Shown here: positions 58,987 to 64,000 of the stretch, piece after piece | How the letters are laid out: each line of letters opens with the position of its first letter | Position numbering within the stretch: the first letter of the stretch is position 1 | DNA from: Zanthoxylum bungeanum | Lineage: Eukaryota; Streptophyta; Magnoliopsida; Sapindales; Rutaceae | NCBI GenBank assembly: GCA_019454045.1 | Contig: SKCR01021132.1 | Coordinates: 124,001 to 188,000 of the forward strand | Reading direction: 5' to 3' | Length of the DNA: 64,000 bases | Translations under genes and position numbers: made by a program | Notes under the pieces: generated by a model | What the model was told of the DNA's origin: nothing | What the model saw: the letters and a program-made list of their open reading frames with translations, nothing else | The model's database searches: none

Positions 58987-61426
58987 TGTTGGGGTTTTGG
59001 GCAAAATACACGGATTATGCAGCGGAATGCGGGAAAATTAAATTTTCTCATTTCTTTAATTTTTCTTGGGTAATTAAAATAAAAATATTTATTTTAATCA
59101 TTCAATACTCAAAAATAGAAATTTTTTAACCCGGAAATCATAATTTCAGTAAATTATTATAAGACCCCAAAACTTTCCATTTTCATCATTTTAGTCCTAA
59201 GTTGTTCAAAACAAACTTAGGTGATTTCCAATCACAACAAAAATGATTTTTACATCAAATATATATTAAAAAGAGAAATTTGAAAAATTTCCAGATTTTT
59301 CAATAATTACGAAAATGCCCCTAAACTTTATATTTTGATCATTTTAGTCCTAATTTGTCAAATACATAATTAGATGATTCCCAATCACTACCAAAATGAT
59401 TTATACATGTCATACATGACAAAATAAAAAATGCAATTCAAGAAAACAATTTTTCCAAAATTGCCGAGAGGTCCCTCAAGTTTCCAAGAATTGCACTTCA
59501 GTCCAAATTGGTTCAAAACCATTCAAGATCAAGTCCAATCAACACCAAAATTAATATGCATCATATATACATCATTAATTAACACAAATATAAAAAGCCC
59601 CAAATTTGGAAAGGGTTATGAACCCCAATTTCTCAAAATTGTCCAAATGGCAAATTAGCACCAAATTAAGTAAATTCAATACTTTAATTCAATCCTTACC
59701 ACACCAAACAAGTCTCACCACCATGAAACAACTCAAGAATAATTCTAGGTCACTTATGAGTGGTTAAGTAACTCTAGAATGGAAACTTCACCATCAAATG
59801 GTTAAAAGAATACATATAAACTAATTTCATGCATTCTTTATATATATATACATGCTTCCATCTTTCTTTCAAGTACCCAACTATCAAAATACATACACAA
59901 AAGAGTAGAGAAAAATCTAAGCTACACATATTGAAGCCTAGAATGACGATTCAGATAACTAAATAACTTAGAACAATGCTTTAATTTTTTATTTCATTAA
60001 ATAATTGGAAAAATGATTTAATGGAAAAATTGTGATATTTATCCTTTAACATTTAATATATATCATAACTTGTACCAATTAAATCAATCCAATTTATCCA
60101 ATAAAAAGTGGCCATTTAATCCAACTAAAACATGCCATTTGTTTACTTTAATAAAGTAAAAGATATTTATCATTTAATTAATTTAATTATTCAACATTTG
60201 AATAATCAAATAATTAAATACAAATATCTTAAATATATGTATTACATTTACATTAAATAATCAAAATACATATATTATTTATAAATATCAAATTCCACAA
60301 TTTGACATTTAATAAATGGCGGAAAGATCTCAAACGCATGTATTATCGTTTAACAGTTAAACGACTTATAAATAATCAGTATTATTTATAAATATTGCCC
60401 TAGTGCTCTACAAGTATGTTTAATTAGTGAGACTCTCTAGATTCAGGCATATCTGTCACAAGATCCAATTTCGTGTCCATAATCTACCCAACCGTAAATT
60501 ATGACGACCACAGATAAACTCGCTGAATCATACAGGTTGAGATCATCGCATACGTATAATTTATTCGTCACAGGTATTCAGATTATCCCATAGATATAGA
60601 TAAAAAGGTCAAATCTCTATAGGAATAATCCCGTCGACGATTCTATTAGCAATATCTTAATAACACTTAGAACTTACTTTTACAGTGTACCACGGGCCCT
60701 TGGATTTAACAGATTGCTAATTGCACATTGAATACCTATGCTCTGTACACAGAACTGACGAATCCTATCTTGATACGCACAAGATATCATGAGGATCAGT
60801 CCATACCTAACGAACAGACGGAGGTCTGATCTAAATAGACTGGTGACGTGACTGCCATCAAAGTGTAGAGGATACCTCATACATCCACAGTGGTATCTCA
60901 AGTCGAAAGACCACTATGCTCACTCAACCCGATAATATTCCTATTGACGTTGGTGTATCATATATTAGGAAATCTTCGGTGAGTCGTTCAGTGTTTATCT
61001 ACTATAAACACCTACATGTCTATACGAGTCTCCCCAGAGTCATGGTTCATTGGGATAAACCATCAGACCAAGTCTCGATAGACGACATGTACTGGTCTCA
61101 GCAAATTTTACTAACCGACCCATGTTAGTAAATCTTGACCAGGAACTTTATTTGATAATATATTTCTGGTAGTGTCACTTCCCAATGTCAATTACAAATT
61201 ACTTTGTAACTGTGCATTATATTATATATTATCGGGTCTTTGTCTAATATATACATATCACTAAATCATATTTAGTTTCAATCTAATCGTAATTAGATCG
61301 AATATGTATATAAAAGCAAGAAATACGACCATAAATTAAATAATATTATGGAAAAAGGAATTGTTCGTATTCATGAATCAGACATGAATACGATCCGGAT
61401 TGACACTCCGAACACCAACCCTAACA
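58987..61426 (-). repeat. 5' LTR of the 42507-61426 copia
   Basis: Starts TGTTGGGGTTTTGGG, ends CCAACCCTAACA, with short inverted termini. Preserves the segment 60833-60984 that the left LTR has lost, and lacks about 230 bp present at 43445-43675. Confidence 0.92.
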
Positions 61427-61690
61427 GGAATACTACCTCATCAGGCCAACCAAAGCATAGCCATGAGGAAGATGTTCTGACCCCATGCAAATATAATCAA
61501 GACTCGGTGGGACATGAGCTGACCGATCTGGTAAGAATACTTTACCACAAGGGAATACGACCTCCTAGGGCCAACCAAAGTATGACCATGAGGGAGATGT
61601 TCCGACCCCGTGCAAAGATAATCAAGACTCGGTGGGACATGATCCGACCCCGTTTTGGTAAGAATACTTGACCACGAGGGAATACGACCT
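61427..61690. repeat. 126-bp tandem array of the Tat-like element, middle part
   Basis: Units begin GGAATACGACCTCC(T)AGGGCC and include GCCATGAGGGAGATGTTCCG and AAGACTCGGTGGGACATGA; starts at 61427, 61553 and 61679. The GACTCGGTGGGAC core is shared with the 83-bp array at 11021. Confidence 0.92.
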
Positions 61691-63814
61691 TGATGAGCGG
61701 AAAATATATCAATATTTACCGCCCCTTTTACTTAATATTTTGTTTAGTTTCTCGGGTTTGATGAAGTTTTGATGTGTTTTAGTTTATTTTACAAATAAAA
61801 TAATATTGGGACACAATGAAATCATTTAGGACGAAATGTGGGTCAAATAAGGGCAAATATTGGACTTGACATATTAATTTTGGAGATTGGAAACTTGAAA
61901 GGGCGTTTTAACGAAGTGCAGTTTTGGAAATTCCAATTTTGCGCATTTGTCATATTTTGGGCATAACTTTTTACTCGAATATCAGATTGAGCTGATTCAA
62001 GTTCCAAATTAAAGAAGACTCAATGATACAACTTTGAAGAACAAAATAATTTCGAATTCTGAAGATTTCATGCCCGAAATTGATGAACCATCCAGAAGTG
62101 TGTTGTGTGTAATTATTAAAGTCATTTTCAAAGCAAAAAATAAATTAATAAATAAATAATAAAAATTATCAAATCACCACCAAACATGATAAGCAATTAG
62201 TGGAGCAATTAATAATGGATTTGGTGGAGCAATTAGTGGAGCAATTAATAATGGATTTGGTGGATGATTTGATGGAGGCAAAATTTTGCCTATAAATACC
62301 AAGCCATTTCATTTGTAAATATATACTTTCTTCTAAGGAATTCCTTAAGAATACTAAGAAGATTGCATTTTGTTTATTTATTTACAGCTTTCAGTAATTA
62401 ATTTCCGCTTTTGCACTTTATTTTCTTTACTTTTCAGTTTTTACTTTCCGCAATTTACTTTTACGCACAATACTTTTCTTTCTTTAATTTTCAGTTTTTA
62501 CTTTTCAGTAATGAGGAGGTAACTCCCCTTTGCTGGGGTAAAAGGTAAAACTTTTATTACTAATATTTAGATTAATCTCCCTTAATTATAATATATAAAT
62601 TAGTTAAAACCTGACTTATCGAGGATACCACCATATTGGTCGGTTGATAATTATTTAAATTGGTTTTAACCTGACTAAACTGGATACCGCCTGATTGGTC
62701 GGTTGGTAATTAATTATTAATTTGACTTAATCTGGATACTGTCTATATGGCTGTTTGGTAATTATCATGCAAAGTTAATATATTATATTAAGGGAGATAT
62801 CTAAAATAGAAGTAATAAAAGTGGATCCTTTTACCTCATCATTTTCTTTTATTGTACTTTTACTTTCAGCATTTACTTTTCAGTAATTTACTTTCAGCAT
62901 TTACTTTTCAGCAATTTACTTTCAGCAATTTACTTTCAGTACTTTCAGCATTTACTTTTCAGCATTTAATTTTCAGTATTTAATTTCAGCATTTACTTTC
63001 CGTCATTTACTTTTCAGCAATTTACTTTTCAGCATTTTACTTTATGTCTTTTATTTTATTTAAGATTTTACTAGCCTTAGTTATGTGTCGTAACTAAGTT
63101 AGTTATCTATGGTTGTGATGAATTCTAATATCACCGGTTTATAAGGGGTTATTTTATAGTTTGGGTAATTTAAAGGTTTACTTATTAAGTCTTAAGCTTA
63201 ATACGTCTTGTTAACTGGCCACTAATAAGATTGATCTGGTAAATCTAAAATAAACTTGACAAAGGAATTTTAGGTTTTAGTCTTAGACTTAATAGCCCAC
63301 GATCTTCCTTGAGGATAGATAACCCTTTAAAAGATTTCCTTACAGGATAGACATATACCTGTCGGGGCAGAGGTAGCCATAATTGGAACTTAAACTTAAT
63401 GAATCCAGGTAATTTGGTTGACATAGACATATGGTTCAATTGGGTTATACTGCGTATTTGCGTCTGACCATCGACAGAGACTTTTGCATAATTTCGTGTT
63501 CCAGGTTAGTAAACCGATTTATTACACAAACATGAAATAACAGCTTCATCTTTTAAAAGGTATTAGAAAGATTCACAACCCTAGATAGTTTCCTAATATT
63601 GAATTTTCTTAAACCTACTTTCGCGCAATTTTATTTACTTGTTTTAATTTTAAAGTCACCACCCAATCAAACAATCAATCCATTAGATACTTGTAAACAT
63701 TTAACTTCATAAATTGATAACAAAAGGTTTTAAGTCCTCGTGGGATCGATACTTTTTATACTACTTGAACGATATGTGCGCTTGCATTATACGCGTGTGT
63801 GTAAGCACCGGTCA
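61691..63814 (+). repeat. Solo LTR of an Athila/Tat-type element
   Basis: Starts TGATGAGCGG and ends CACCGGTCA, flanked by a perfect 5-bp duplication GACCT (61686-61690; 63815-63819). No internal region: a single 2.1-kb LTR remains. Orientation is plus: the TATA-like CCTATAAATACC (62289-62300) and the terminal CTCGTGGGATCGATAC block (63738-63753) are in the usual order. It interrupts the 126-bp tandem array of the Tat-like element. Presumably it arose by recombination between two LTRs of one element. Confidence 0.9.
62850..63050. repeat. TTTACTTTTCAGCA repeats inside the solo LTR
   Basis: About 14 imperfect copies of a 14-16 bp unit (ATTTACTTTTCAGC). Similar units also occur sparsely at 62385-62510. 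Confidence 0.88.
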
Positions 63815-64000
63815 GACCTCCTCGGCCCAACCAAAACAAGGCCATGTGGGAGATGTTTCGACCCCATGTAAAGATAATCAAGACTCGGTGGGATATGACC
63901 CGACCCCGATCTGGTAAGAATGCTTGACCACGAGGGAATACAACCTCCTCGGGCCAACCAAAGCATGGCCATGAGGGAGATGCTCCGACCCCATGTCGAA
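63815..64000. repeat. 126-bp tandem array of the Tat-like element, continuing past the window
   Basis: Continues the unit broken at 61690 (CCTCCTCGGCCCAACCAAAA); the next unit starts at 63935. Runs off the right edge. Confidence 0.9.

Larger units (their letters stand above)
42507..61426 (-). mobile_element. Degraded Angela-like copia element carrying nested insertions
   Basis: The right LTR (58987-61426) and the left LTR (42507-44525 plus 53542-53962, split by a second copia element) enclose about 5 kb of decayed interior. The primer site at 58971-58982 shows minus-strand orientation. The target duplication is GAAAT (42502-42506) against GGAAT (61427-61431), one mismatch, within the tandem array of the host element. 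The left LTR starts TATTGGGG where the right one has TGTTGGGG, and ends TAATA against TAACA, so both terminal dinucleotides have decayed. The interior keeps only traces of gag-pol. It contains a hAT MITE at 55228-56018. Confidence 0.85.
37864..64000 (-). mobile_element. Tat-like Ty3 retrotransposon, 3' part with antisense ORF; hosts nested insertions; runs off window
   Basis: A minus-strand LTR (37864-38759) and polypurine tract are followed to the right by a decayed antisense ORF (39780-42249) of the putative gypsy-type transposon family and then by a 126-bp tandem array. The array is interrupted at 42506 and resumes at 61427, and is interrupted again at 61690 and resumes at 63815. Gag and pol would lie beyond 64000 or be absent. 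The LTR resembles that of the gag-only element at 9873 (shared CCAAAAGCAAACTTAGC, AACGTGGTTCGG, CATCCACGGGCACAA). Extent inferred from array continuity across both insertions. Confidence 0.78.

Noticed and set aside
62291..62300. TATA box of a host gene
   Set aside because: It sits at the expected place inside the solo LTR, with no open frame downstream.

Overview
The window reads as plant nuclear DNA, most likely an angiosperm, from a repeat-rich intergenic or heterochromatic block. I see no intact host gene, tRNA, rRNA or CRISPR array. Almost everything recognisable is transposable element. The families (Athila/Tat Ty3 elements, Angela-like Ty1/copia elements, CACTA and hAT derivatives) and the iMet and Asp-type primer sites are typical of plants. 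Nearly all coding sequence is broken, so the ORFs are annotated as pseudogenes.

Layout: (1) 1-3014, the 5' part of a minus-strand Athila/Tat-type Ty3 element (decayed gag, primer site, LTR). (2) 3015-6323, AT-rich sequence with no convincing gene. (3) 6327-14923, a non-autonomous CACTA transposon with TTA target duplication. It holds a 1.75-kb hAT deletion derivative (7834-9587) and a 4.9-kb gag-only LTR retrotransposon (9873-14734). (4) 14927-16166, unannotated. (5) 16172-26248, a complete but disabled Angela-like copia element with target duplication AACAT. (6) 26428-27772, a CACTA-like non-autonomous element, then a composite ATT microsatellite (28158-28527). (7) 28641-36051, a young copia element with target duplication GTTTT, near-identical LTRs, a long gag-pol frame and no leader. 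(8) 36057-37863, AT-rich sequence with one foldback MITE. (9) 37864 to beyond the window, a Tat-like Ty3 element. It carries a spliced antisense ORF (decayed) and a 126-bp tandem array.

The Tat-like element is host to later insertions. A degraded Angela-like copia element (42507-61426) carries a second Angela-like copia element (44526-53541) inside its left LTR and a hAT MITE (55228-56018) in its interior. A solo LTR of an Athila/Tat element (61691-63814, target duplication GACCT) sits in the tandem array. Seven of the eight LTR-derived units run on the minus strand; only the solo LTR is on plus.

The most unusual signal is in the untranslated leaders of the Angela-like elements. Each leader has about four short motifs spaced roughly 80-100 nt apart. 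The motif is nearly identical within an element but different between elements. In the best case (50693-51000) all four copies share one 19-nt loop, while the flanking stems differ in sequence and still pair. This looks like a repeated RNA hairpin under concerted evolution, possibly for packaging, dimerisation or translation. I know of no named feature that matches it.
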